Below are positions 10,780 through 21,821 of a stretch of DNA of 64,000 nucleotides, in pieces. The DNA lies in NCBI GenBank assembly GCA_949751835.1, contig CATKHK010000004.1, positions 62,001-126,000 of the forward strand, given 5' to 3'. Position 1 is the stretch's first letter; each line of letters starts with the position of its first letter. Position numbers and translations under genes: made by a program. Source of the stretch: Blepharisma japonicum. Taxonomy: Eukaryota > Ciliophora > Heterotrichea > Heterotrichida > Blepharismidae. Under the pieces are notes generated by a model. That model made no database searches, was not told the DNA's origin, and worked only from the letters and a program-made list of their open reading frames with translations.

Positions 10780-13353
10780 GATTATTTAATTATATGGCCC
10801 ATAATTTTACTAATTTAAAGCTTATTATAAGCAAAATCTGATTCAAGCGAAGAACTCATAAACTTCACCATCTTGACAAATTATTTTATTTGTTTTGACT
10901 TGGTGCACGGAAAATAGGAATAATTTAATTTTATTTGAATTGTACAAGGCTTAATTGGCTCAAAAGCATTCAATATTGAAGGGCTGCCTGGCCGATACCC
11001 TAGAATAAAGACTTTTCAAAGAAAATTAAAATGTTACTGATGCGAGGGAAATTTTGTAATTAAGAGGGATTAGACAGGCTTTCTTAAATATAAGCCATTG
11101 ATGTGAGAGCTGCTGAGTTAGGATCAATTTAAGAGAGCCTGGAAGGCAATATAGAGAGAAATTTGTGAGGAATGGCATTTTGGATGTGTGTGATATATAA
11201 TGAAGTAAAGCGCCAGAGAATGTTCTTAATGGTGCTTTAAAATACTGATTTGTATTCAGTTATTATCAAATATCGGATAATTTTTGCTTAGAAGAGTTTT
11301 AAAACAACACTTTTGCATGCCAATTGTAAACCTAAAATAAAGGTACAATATAATCTGAGATCCTGAAGCCATAGGAAAAATATTCAATGGATTTGAATGG
11401 CATTCTTTGCTCGAGAGCTGTAATTATAGAAGACGACCTCTATGCGTTTTATATATGTCAACAATAGTTCTATCCTTTTTTCTTAATATTTATTTGGAAT
11501 CTGCTGGCTGAGTATTTTTTATTGGGACTAATCTGCATTGCAAATTCTTAGTATAAATTCCTTCGAGTAGATTGAATCATTATAAAATTTTAACTGACAG
11601 AAAGAAAAGCATTTATCCAGCTTACCTATCTGTCGAAGTTAAAAAGCTCAGCTAAACTAAATAAGTTTATATTAAATCACCTTATTCATGCTCTAGCGAT
11701 GGTCTCTTTTGCTTGATCTTTCTAGGGATATGCCATACTGATGTATTTGCAAAGATGAAATAACATTTCATATAAAGTTTAACGCAAGTTTCTGAAAAGT
11801 TATTAGGATGGCTTCAGATCTGCTTGGCCATAAATTTTTATTCTCCATAGGTATTTAATAACTTATGACGATTTTGATTAATTATAAATATGAATAATTC
11901 AACTTAATTAATTGAAGCAACACTGGCGAGTGAAAATTTTTCATTGATATATCTTTCAATTATAATGAAAATGGCAATAAGTCACATGGACGGATTTTAA
12001 TTACAAAACTCTGAATAGATTTAGAAATTTTTTAAAGTAATTTCGTATAAGCTAAATTTATATTTTGAATTGAGAGTTTACATCATTAAAATTTTATTTG
12101 AAACCAAAATGCTGCAAATATTTGGAGAAATTATTATAAAAATGCGTTGTAAATTTTTAATTTAAAAAATTATTATTTAATATTAGAATAAATTAAATTG
12201 ATGATCTTAATTTTTCAAATCTATTAAATATGTATACTCTTTAATCGAAAACAGATACAAGGTTAATCTAAAGGTGCTTCAGCTATACAAATTTTTTAAA
12301 ATATGCACTCGACAGAAATAAGCAATTATTTATCTTATGATTATAACCTAATATTTTTAGCAAGTCAGAATATATTTCACAATAAAATTATGTTGTATTC
12401 ATTTTACGACTTTATTCCTCGCATGGTACAATTAATTTGCACTTGGAAATCTTATTTTGGCAAATCTCATATGGTAGCTTGATCTGGTTAAAATAATATA
12501 TATTTCACATACAAATTCTTGTAAATTGAATAACCGCTACAAATCTATAATTAAAATTTCTATATGCAAGCTCATTCAAAAATTAGCCTTTATCATTTAA
12601 GGTTTTGCAAATAGATAATAATAATAAAATAATTAAAATAATTGCTATATCAATAGCTAAAAATTAAAATAAAGCATTTATTAATGCTCTTTCATATTAT
12701 CCTTATGCTAATTTTGATTTGCTTTAATATCATAACCATTTTTACCAAATTTTAAAGTGACTAAATTAAAATGCCCCATGTTTAATAAAGACATTTTTAT
12801 TGTTGGACTTATAAATATACACTATTCATCATTTAAATATTATTAGCATTCTGGATAAATTCAATTTGATAGGAAATGTCCTTTATTAACAAGTTCATAT
12901 CGTCTCTCATATTAGACTCGGTTTTTTAGACCTTAGAGACTTACAACATAACCCAAACAATAAAAAATTTCAATAAAAGCAATAGCATAAACAATTAATG
13001 GCTTTATTCCAATGGAATTTACTGTTACTCATGTTGATTTATCTTATTTTGAATAATGTGCATTTCTATTAAATATATAAAATTGTGTATTTGAAGATGG
13101 CAAATTAAATTTCAACATTCTGAAATATAGGTATTTATTTTGAAAAATTATTTTTTATCTCTTAGTTAACCCTCCATAAAATATCCATAAATTTCCACAT
13201 TCTTCCTTGTAATTCTTATATTCATTTTTGAATTTCTCGCATCCATATCCATTCAAACTCCAACTTCGCCGACAAAAAGCTTCTAATTTTATTCTTACTA
13301 ATAAATTTATGCTTTATTTACGAGATGTTTATAAACTAAGATATTTCACGAAC
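10780..13353. other. Long AT-rich stretch without a recognisable gene (about 2.6 kb)
   Basis: No frame stays open beyond about 50-60 codons even when TGA is read as Trp, and I saw no tRNA, rRNA, tandem repeat or transposase motif. The first 450 bp are less AT-rich than the rest. They hold short readable stretches, for example near 10940-11075 (GLPGRYPRIKTF, then KCYWCEGNF) and 11071-11180 (LNISHWCESCW), interrupted by stops; these could be remains of a decayed gene or chance. The rest (about 11250-13200) is strongly AT-rich. The last part precedes the PERK-like gene and should contain its promoter. The frame of that gene is open upstream to 13228, but the signal peptide argues for a start at 13354. 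Confidence 0.6.
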
Positions 13354-15642
13354 ATGGTGCAAAGATTGCTTTTACTTCAACTGCTGCTTTTTGCTTCTGG
13401 TTTTGTTTCAAGCATGAATTCACCAAGATCATCTCTAGCTGTCTATGACTTTAAAGTATCAAACGAGCTGGTGGGTAGCTTAAAAAGACCTACAATTGAG
13501 GACAGAATTTCTGATGACAAAAAGACTAACAGTGTTGACGACTATGATCCGTTTTTCACTCTCGGGGTTGATTTTGATGGCACTTTATTCTATATGAAAA
13601 AGTCGTCAAACTTGAAAATTTCTCTCCAAAAAACAATTTGAGAGCTTGCTAGGGATACAAAGCCATTTGACCTGAGCGGTTATTCATATGGCTTTTCAAA
13701 TTTATTTATTATTGGGTTTATTCATAAAAATATAATTTATGCTCAAAACATCAAAAGTCCAAATCAAGAAGACCAAATGCTTTTTGAGAGAAACGACTTT
13801 TCCATCGTCAGCTTAGAAAAATCTTCAGGCGAGTATAAATGGAATATCACTTATTCCCAATATACTTCAAAAGAGGAAAACTCATATTGTTTTTATACAA
13901 TAGACAGAAAAAAAATAGCTGATGAATGAAATTTTAAGCTTGATGTAAAAGAAGAAAATTCTCTGAAGCAGCGGCTGTTTGAGTATTTTAAGCACCATTT
14001 GTCAAATTATTACAATTCATCGAAAACTTTCCAAGTTTTTTGCAGTGTCCTTTGTGACTTAATAGAGTTTTGCAACGATAATTTAGGAATTTTGGCTATG
14101 ATTATATTAGCGGCATCTTTAGGATTTTTGCTTGGGAGAAAAAGTCAAATATCATCAAACCCACCTTCAAGATCTTCATCGGAAGATCCAATTGACTTCC
14201 ATAATAAGCATCATGTGCCAAATCTTTCAGAATCATTTACAGATGGCGTTTTGCCAATAATAATACCTGAAAGTGAAAATATTGAGCTAGCCAAGCTAAA
14301 ATCAAGTGTTGAGTCTATATCTCCAATAGCAAAAACTCATGTATCAGCTCCAGAAAAAAAGCATTTTGAATTCAATGAGAAAATAATAACTCCCTTTGAA
14401 ATTAAGAAGGAAGTCCTTATAAGCCCAATTGAGATGGAGGCTAATTATAAGCATAAAGCAATCCTTACATTGAGGGAGCTTGAAAACCTTTCAGACTCAG
14501 ACATGGAAATTTCCCAAGATCCAATTAAAGAAATAAAGAAAAGCTTAATTGAAGACGAAAGTAGCAGCGAAGATGAGCTTGGGGTTAAAGAATACTGGGA
14601 TTCACCCCAGAGAAGCAAAAAAAGAATTTCTGTGACACGGCTTCCTCAAAAAAATGGAGAGTTCAAAGAATTGATTGATGTACTTGACGATGGGAATTAT
14701 GACAGAAAATTCGAATTCCAAAATATTCTTGGCTATGGAGGATTCAGCTCCGTTCATTTAGCCAAGCATAAGCTTGATGGGCAGCTATATGCTATCAAAA
14801 TTGTAAAAATGAAAATTGGGGTAAGCCAGAGTATTACTCGACATCGGCTTTTTGCTGAAGTGAATTTGCTTAAAAAGCTGCATTCTAAATATTTAGTGCA
14901 ATATATTACATGTTGGGCAGAAAGAGAGCTAAATAAAATCCAAGAGGAAGATGAAGGTTCAGATAGTTCGCGATACGCATTAAGCTCTGACATGTCATCA
15001 GAAATTTCATCATTTTTAGATGAAAAATATATGAGCGTGCTTCTTCATATCCAAATGGAATATTGCAGTGGAATGTCTCTACAAGACTTCCTGGAGAACG
15101 ATAAAAGGGTAATAGATCGAAAAGTTAATTACAATATCTTAATCCAAATACTTAAGGGTATTAAGCATATTCATGATAAAGGCATTATTCATCGAGATTT
15201 AAAGCCTGCGAATATTTTCCTAGACGGAGGAAATAACGTAAAAATCGGGGATTTTAATTTGGCTACTTCCCTTGAACAGTCAGATAAATCAAGCCAAAGC
15301 TACCTGGATATGCAGGAGCTTTCTTCAAATATTGGGACTCCTTTGTATTTAGCCCCTGAGCAGGAGCATACTCATAAATACAATCATAAAGCTGATATTT
15401 TTCCTATTGGAATTATTTTATTAGAACTTTATATGAAGTTTGGGACATCACATGAAAAAATTAGTATTTTGAAAAAAATCAGAGAATGTGGAGAAATTCC
15501 AGAGGCATTTAAAAAAGAGTATCCTATAGAAAGCGAGCTGGTAAGGCTTATGACTTCTTTGAATCCAAAGAATAGGCCGAACGCTTGGGAGTTGCTGAAT
15601 TGCCAATTATTGAAATCGTGGAAGTCAGAATTAAAAATTTAA
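13354..15642 (+). CDS. PERK-like transmembrane eIF2-alpha kinase
   Basis: This 762-aa protein starts at the ATG that gives a clear signal peptide (MVQRLLLLQLLLFASGFVSS); the frame is open 42 codons further upstream, but that extension would bury the signal. Residues about 22-235 are a short lumenal domain with an IRE1/PERK-like element (FTLGVDFDGTLFY). One transmembrane helix follows at about 245-263 (LAMIILAASLGFLLGR), then an acidic linker and a kinase domain from about 450. The kinase has GYGGFSSVHLA, YAIKIVK, an acidic insert typical of eIF2alpha kinases, MEYCSGMSL, HRDLKPAN (H613) and GTPLYLAPEQ. The DFG motif reads DFN (D633-N635), which is unusual. TGAs at 13639 and 13927 are Trp. PERK senses unfolded proteins in the ER and phosphorylates eIF2alpha to slow translation; a homologous role is inferred here. 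Confidence 0.88.
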
Positions 15643-15815
15643 TTTAATGTTTTTTTAAAATGTTGCAGTCGCTTTATTTTTCTTGCTCAGTATATCTCGT
15701 TACCGAAAAAATAATTATAGTTAATTAAGCTGATTATATGTTAAATTGTAATATAATTATGCAGCTTATAAATTATATGAATTCGCCATCAAATTTTACT
15801 GGAATGTGTTTTATA

Positions 15816-16331
15816 TTAAAACTTCTCTTCTCTTAATCCGTCTCTAATATAAAGGAAGTGTGGAGCTTCGTTTGCTTCTTCTTTGAAATACGAAAGAATC
15901 ACTCCAGCAGTCTGGTCATAACTTTGTCCGACATAGAACTTAAACTCGTTAAAGTTTGCTAGCACTCTTTTGACGAAAGCAGAAGCTCCTGCCATAAAGG
16001 CTGCAACTCTGTCTGGATTATTCTCTTCTAAGTGTTTTTTAAGCCTTTGCATATATCCTCTGATGTAAACTGTGTATTCCTTTTTGTTGAATGGTACTTC
16101 TTGAAGGCTGAATGCAGAGATGATGTCGTTAACTCTTTCAGCTGTATCTTCCACGGCTTCTTCTTCTGCCCCACCTCCGAATTCATTGCCACGGCCAATA
16201 TCAAATTGTTCGTTTCCTTTAACAATGACTCTTGAGGCTACTTCGAGAACTACGTCGTCATGTTCAGTGGCGATAGGATAGGAGTCTGAAAGGACCTCAT
16301 CATTACTAAACACGTCAAAATAGACCTTCAT
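15816..16331 (-). CDS. TPT1: Translationally controlled tumour protein (TCTP)
   Basis: The 171-aa product has the normal TCTP length and layout. It starts MKVYFDVFSNDEVLSDSYPI, matching the family's N-terminal strand. Next come a Gly/Glu-rich acidic loop (EFGGGAEEEAVED, the flexible TCTP1 region), the helical hairpin with KKEYTVYIRGYMQRLKKHLEENNPD, and a C-terminal FKFYVGQS...AGVILSYF...APHFLYIRDGLREEKF that fits the TCTP2 signature. TCTP is a small abundant cytosolic protein related to Mss4 that binds calcium, tubulin and guanine-nucleotide factors and supports growth and stress survival. There is no intron and no in-frame TGA. It converges with the PERK-like gene; the stops are 173 bp apart. 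Confidence 0.97.
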   Translation of the reverse strand: MKVYFDVFSNDEVLSDSYPIATEHDDVVLEVASRVIVKGNEQFDIGRGNEFGGGAEEEAVEDTAERVNDIISAFSLQEVPFNKKEYTVYIRGYMQRLKKHLEENNPDRVAAFMAGASAFVKRVLANFNEFKFYVGQSYDQTAGVILSYFKEEANEAPHFLYIRDGLREEKF

Positions 16332-17309
16332 TTTATTACAAACTTATTTAGTTTGCCATTAAAATGTCTGATGATAAATTAATACTTAATTGATTTGTTG
16401 GAGATTGAAAGAAAAAGTATAGAAAATGCATAAGGATTATATTTTCAGCTGGAAAATTGTAAAATAATTGTTTATCTCCTCGTATAATTTTTATATGAAA
16501 ATAAGCACTCATATAGTGAGTTGAGAAAGTGTGCTACTGATATTTAATTAAATAAATCATATTAATAATATTAAATTTTTTGAAGTAATTTAATCACTAT
16601 CCCTCAAATTAAATATTCAAAATTTAGATTTTTATGATTTTTAACTATGGTTCGGTTTGGTTTAGTTAATTTATTGAAAAGAACTAAGGCAGGAGATTTT
16701 AGGGAAATAATTTATACTGCTGAATCTAAATAAAGTTTCTGAAAGTACTTTATACCTCTAAACTTATTTTGATGAAAATTTTTAGCATGAAAAAGATTCT
16801 TGATCATGAGAAAAAAGATATATTGTGTGGAAACCAAATTGAAGAAAATAAATATTGAAGAGGAGAAGAGATTAAGCAATATAAGATAAAAAAGGATAAT
16901 ATCGATCTTTAGACTCATAAAGTTTATATATTAATAATTTATATGTCCATATTTGCTTAAAATATTAGCATTTCAATTAAGAAATTTATATTCTGTCTCT
17001 TGAATGGCCACAAATAAAGGTATTAAAAATGAAAAATTTGCATCTGATACCATTTACTTCAGGAATCTATATTGCTTTGTATTTCATTTACACAAAATAC
17101 TTATTATTTAATCTATATTTATATGGTTATACGGTTTTTGGCAAATCTTCAATTATAATACAACCTCCTCAATAATTATTTTTAATATTCTCTCAACTTA
17201 AAATTGCTCATATTTAAAGCCAAATGGATATTAGATTCATATCACTTAAATATCTTAAGATATATGAGTTCAGGAGAAAATATAAATTATAAATAGTTAA
17301 AGATGAATT
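16332..17309. other. Intergenic AT-rich stretch (978 bp), one doubtful short ORF
   Basis: This stretch should include the TCTP promoter at its left end and the 3' side of the NudE-like gene at its right end. The only coding-like feature is a 46-aa plus-strand ORF at 16772-16912 (starting MKIFSMKKILDHEKK, one TGA as Trp, TAG stop). Its composition is charged and protein-like, but it is too short to support as a gene. No repeats or RNA genes were recognised. Confidence 0.5.
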
Positions 17310-18005
17310 TTATATTTTAGCCTCCGTGTTACTTCGGACAAATTTTCCATTTAAATCGCTAAGTAGCATCTCTACCATACCTAATGCACTCTTCCCAACT
17401 ATTGAAGACTTCAAGCTTGGCTGCAAAATTTTATTTTCGATGTTTAAGCCACGATTTCGTATATTTTCAGTTTTCCTTCTCGCATTATCAAGTTCTTGAC
17501 TCAGCTCATTCAATTGATCTTTAAGCCTTTGCGTATTTTCTTTGCTATAATCTTTAAGATTTTCAAATTCTGCACAAGTTATCGCTAAATCTTCAAGAGT
17601 TTGATGATAACTATTTGTTAACTCGTTAATTTCGAAATCTTTTTCTCGCAATTTTCCAATTACAGTGTCTAGTTCTGTTTCTAAATCTTTGTTATTTTTC
17701 ATTAAAGTTTTAATTCGCTCCTGAAGCCTATACAATTCATCCTTCAGTTTATTATTATTTTTTTCTATCTCTTTAATCTTTTCATATTGTTCGGTCTATA
17801 TGAAAATTACTTTGAGTTTATCAAGGGCGTCTTTTAATGCTTCATTTTCTTTTGACAGTTCTGAATTTAATTTAATTTGTATTTCAAGCTCTCGCTCTAT
17901 TTCTTCTTCAAGGGTTTTACTCATCTCTTGATACTCGGAAAAATCGTTTTTTAATTGGAAAAGTTCTTGTTCTTTGGCTTTGAGGAGTTCTAATGTGTCA
18001 GACAT
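17310..18005 (-). CDS. NudE/NDEL1-like dynein regulator coiled-coil protein
   Basis: The spliced product is 226 aa. A 15-nt intron (17796-17810, GTAATTTTCATATAG) carries the only in-frame stop; removing it joins DKLK to TEQYEKIKEI. The protein is coiled coil from about residue 5 to 170. Its pattern matches NDE1/NDEL1 segment by segment: EYQEMSKTLEEEIERELE fits the LIS1-binding FQEGSRELEAELE part, NKDLETELDTVIGKL fits the RNAFLESELDEKE part, and QRLKDQLNELSQELD fits the QRLKDEARDLRQEL part. The C-terminal 55 residues are divergent. NudE proteins bridge cytoplasmic dynein and LIS1 in nuclear positioning and minus-end transport. The coiled-coil call is firm. Family membership rests on aligned motifs and could be confounded by general coiled-coil similarity. 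Confidence 0.75.
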
Positions 18006-18297
18006 ATTTAATTCTCTAGGGATTTATTGATTATTAGAGAATGAATTATATTTAAAATTTAGGAAATGAGAAAGAAATAGCAGAAATATTCATTTGATAA
18101 ATCCAGATTTAAATATACTATGAATATATTTTACAAATTTATGAATAATTGTTTTTAGACTAATATATATTTATATAAAAATAAATTTATAGCTTGATTT
18201 CAACGATTTTTTATTATAATTCAGAGAAAACTCAGTAATTCTTCAATTAAAGGCGAAAATTAATAAAACGTTTTTAATTTATCCAGTATGTAATAAA

Positions 18298-19827
18298 ATG
18301 AGTAACTATGCAATAGACATTACAAACCAAAAAGTTAAGGATGTAATGAATGATTTTGGGATTGACGACAATGAGCTTGTTTTAAAGTAAATTCTATGCA
18401 GAAACATAGAGGATTTTCAAGCTCCTAGATTAAGCCAAGAAATTGTAAAATTGAGATATGATTACTATAATAGGAAAGTTAAAGACACGGTTAGGAGAAT
18501 TCGTGCCGAGTTGAGAAATAGACGCATGAGTGCAATTAATAGTGCAAACTCAATTAATAGTGAATTTCTATCAAAAAATACTTCTCTGCTTTCAAGTTTG
18601 TCCAGCCCAAACATTGAAAGCATTATGAAAATTGAAGAAAATAGGTTGGATAGGCTTAAGAGAAAACATAAACAAATATTAGTTGATACTTTACAAGCAT
18701 TAGAAAAAGCTAAAAAATATGATGAAGATCAATCACAAACTGAAAGAGGAATTGAAAGAGCCTTAAAAGAAAGATCAGAAAAATTTCAAAAAAGACTTCA
18801 AGAACTCAAAGAAATCCAAAAAGAAAAATTCAAAGATTCTCTAAACGAACAAAAAATATATCAGAAGACCTTGGATGAGAATATCAACAAAAGCATGATG
18901 GAGCATATTAAAAGAGAAAAAGAATATGAAGAAATGAAGAGAAATCTCGCTAGAAAAAATGATGAAATGCTTAAAGAAAAGCAGAAAAAAATTAAAAAAT
19001 CAAAAGAAGGCAATGCAAGAGATAATGAAAATTTTATAAAATATCAGTTGTCTTCCATTGAAGAAAAATACAAAAAATCTGAAGCAAAATATCTAAAAGA
19101 AATGAATAAGAAAAAACAAAATATTCAGGCAATGAGAAAGCATTGGAGTACAGTAAATCTTAATCTCGAAAAACATAAAAAAAATAATGAAGTCGACAAA
19201 GTCTTAGAAATAATCGAAAGACAACAAGAAGTAGATGAAAGAAAAGAAAGCATTAAGAGAGCTTTAGAGCAAAAATCTAAATCAAAAAAAGAATTAATGA
19301 GGGAAAGAAAAAGACAAACATATTTAAGACTAAAAAGTGAAGAAAGTGATTATAACAATAGATTGAAATCGATTGAGCAAAAATTAGCTTCATCTCAAAA
19401 AAATATAGAGCAAAAAGAAGAGGACTGAAGAAAAGAACTTACTTTAAGACATGAGCTGCAAAGACTTAGAGACGAAGACAGTACAACAAAAGTCCAACGA
19501 GCCAATAGAAAATTTGTAACATTTACTTAGAATTTTAAAAAATTCCAAATGCTTGAAAAGCAGCTTGAAAGAAGTCATAGAATTGACGAGCTAAAGCAGG
19601 AAAGGGAATTACTAAAAGAAAAAATACGGTAAATTATATATAGAGATGGAGCAATCCAAGCTATGATCGAAAAAGAAAAATTAAAAGAAATGGTTGCTTT
19701 GGTATCAAAATCCCCTGAATCCAAAGCTGCCAAAGAAAAACTTATCCAGCTGAATTTAATCAAACAAAAAAGCAAAACCGACAGTGAATCCGAAGAAGAA
19801 GCCCAATTTCAGCTTTCTATGCCTTAG
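18298..19827 (+). CDS. Long coiled-coil protein of unknown function with three 15-nt introns
   Basis: The spliced CDS is 495 codons (494 aa). Three introns each contain an in-frame stop and restore the frame when removed: 18387-18401 (GTAAATTCTATGCAG), 19516-19530 (GTAACATTTACTTAG) and 19629-19643 (GTAAATTATATATAG). TGA at 19426 is Trp (EDWRKEL). The N-terminus (MNDFGIDDNELVLKNIEDFQ) and the following Arg-rich RYDYYNRKVKDTVRRIR look globular or short-helical. Residues about 70-450 are almost continuous charged heptads rich in Lys, Glu and Arg, trichohyalin-like. The C-terminus is acidic and Ser-rich. No signal peptide or membrane segment is seen. A cytoskeletal or basal-body role is common for such ciliate proteins but is only a guess here. 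It diverges from the NudE-like gene (292 bp) and converges on LMBRD2 with only 9 bp between stop codons. Confidence 0.88.
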
Positions 19828-19836
19828 TTCATTATA

Positions 19837-21607
19837 TTAAAAATATCCATTTTTTAAATTTGGTCTCCTAGGATCTGTTCTGGAAGATTCAATTTTTGTC
19901 ATTTGATAATTCAAAATTCCTTCCCTTGCTTTGATGCTTTGTATCCCCATGCTTCTTTCTCTTTCTGACCTTGCTCTTTGCATTAGTTGGAGTCCTTCTT
20001 TAAGCTTTTCTTCGCAATAAGTTCCAGAAAAGCTTAATTGGTTCATGCCAAGCGCATTTAAAAATTTCCCATAAATATTAAAATAATTCATAGCACAAAA
20101 AACAATTAAAATCAATGGGAAAAAGGTAGAAAACTGTTTTCCAACAACTGGTACAATGTCAATGATTTTCATGAAATTAATAAAAACAGTGTTGTCTATT
20201 TTTAAAAATAACAAAAAATTATAGGAAAGTGGGGCTGTAAGTCTTGCCAAATAAAAAGCACTCCATGCCATACTGCTTGAGTCTGTCTGATTGTGAGGAT
20301 AAAGGCCATACCAGCCAGGCAATTTCAAATTAAATAATCCAAATTTAGTACATAGTAAAATATATAGAAGTGGCAGCAAACAAAGTAATTGTGTTTCAAT
20401 AATTCCATAATCTTCTTCAAACATTATTGGAAAGAGGCCTATTGGGTATTTTAAAAATAATGTTGTCTCACCAAGAATTACTAAAATACTCATAAATGTA
20501 AAAAAAATTCCTAAAATTCTGCATAAAAATGGCTTTACTCGTGTAAGTCATAACCATTCAGATTTTCTGCCTTTTATCGAAAATAGTCCTGATTTCTCTA
20601 AAATAACTGAAGATTTTATTATTTTTTCTTGATTATTATGAGAAGCTATGATATCTTCTAATAATAATGTTTCGTCTACAAGCTGGCTCCATCTACAGTT
20701 TGACCTTTTATATTCGGAAATTGTTTTCTTTAGCTCTTTATGCAGCTCTATTAGTCTTTTTTCATTTAAAGTTCCTAATTGTTCAGTGGAATCCCTTGAT
20801 TCATGGGTTTGCATTGTGCGGTGATGTTCAAGCATCTCAAGCGGGCATATAGATAATAATATATCAAGAGGCCGCTGTAAAGAGGAATTTTCTTGGATTT
20901 TGTATGAAGCTGTATTTACTAAGCGTATAATATCATCAAGTTTATACTTTACTTCAATGATTCCTTCATCTAAAATCGTTGCTTTTACATACAAATATTT
21001 CAAATAATCAGAGCTTTTTCCTGCATACCAAAATGACTTTGGAATTGCAACTAAACCATATCCTAGAAAAACTATGACTAAAAATAAGCCCCAGCAGTTG
21101 CTTAACACAATCAAAAAAATAGGCAAAGAATCACTATATAGATTTTACATAGTAAGTTCATTTTCTACTAAAAGGTAGATCAAGCATATAAGCCCTGCTA
21201 TAGCTTCAAGAAATAAAATTCTAAAATGACGATAAATTGCAGTCCTCAGCCTTGGCATAAATGAAAATTCCCCAGCCATTTCATATTCTTGAATGACAGG
21301 AAGTATCAGTCTAATTTTAAAAATACCAGCACAGCACAAATACAGTTCAATAAACAACGCGCCAAACAATAAATAATACATCTTGTTGTCCTTTTATTTC
21401 TGGAGTTGTTTCAGCTATAGCCTAGCTATTGTTTACAAGGTAAATATCATAAGGGATTAAAGCGACTAATCCAAATGGTAAAACGTATCCCAAATATACA
21501 AAAATGTAAACGTATATTGGTGTACCTTTTGAAGCATAGAAGTATATGATAAATCCAGTGAAAATAAATACAATTGTAAGACTAATCCAAGTAAACCAGT
21601 TTATCAT
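19837..21607 (-). CDS. LMBR1 domain-containing membrane protein, LMBRD2-like
   Basis: The spliced CDS is 575 codons (574 aa) with three introns: 21422-21436 (15 nt), 21311-21326 (16 nt, GTATTTTTAAAATTAG) and 21134-21148 (15 nt). The 16-nt intron splits a TGA tryptophan codon as TG|A, giving VLCWLILPVIQEYEMAGEF, a conserved LMBR1 stretch; RVVYW just before it also matches. About nine hydrophobic segments are seen: two N-terminal, two around the introns, one at VLSNCWGLFLVIVFLGYG, and four in the C-terminal half (RILGIFFTFMSIL, QLLCLLPLLYILL, a segment near FYLARLTAPLSYNFLLF, and FFPLILIVFCAMNYF). A cytosolic helical loop lies between. LMBR1-family proteins are polytopic; human LMBRD2 is linked to GPCR and beta-adrenergic signalling. 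The function in ciliates is unknown. The stop lies 9 bp from the convergent neighbour's stop. Confidence 0.88.
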
Positions 21608-21821
21608 TGTTTGGATTATTGATTATTACCATGTTAGTTTTATTTAAAAATTTTTTGTAAGCATTTTAAATAAGAAAATAATCTGATATCCAAATCCTTA
21701 TTATTATACCTAGATAGCGGCTCATCTAAAGAAATCTTATTAAAAATCATACATGTTGTTATTTTTATTAAGAAAATAAAAGAAATGTGTTATTTTAATA
21801 AATATTGCGGTTAATCATAAC

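Noticed and set aside
16712-16918. Hydrophobic 68-aa minus-strand ORF as a membrane protein
   Set aside because: It is a run of Phe, Leu and Ile from T-rich DNA with no motif and no conserved context.
18390-19645. In-frame TAA/TAG in the coiled-coil gene as signs of a pseudogene
   Set aside because: Each stop lies inside a perfect 15-nt GT..AG intron whose removal restores the frame and the heptad pattern.
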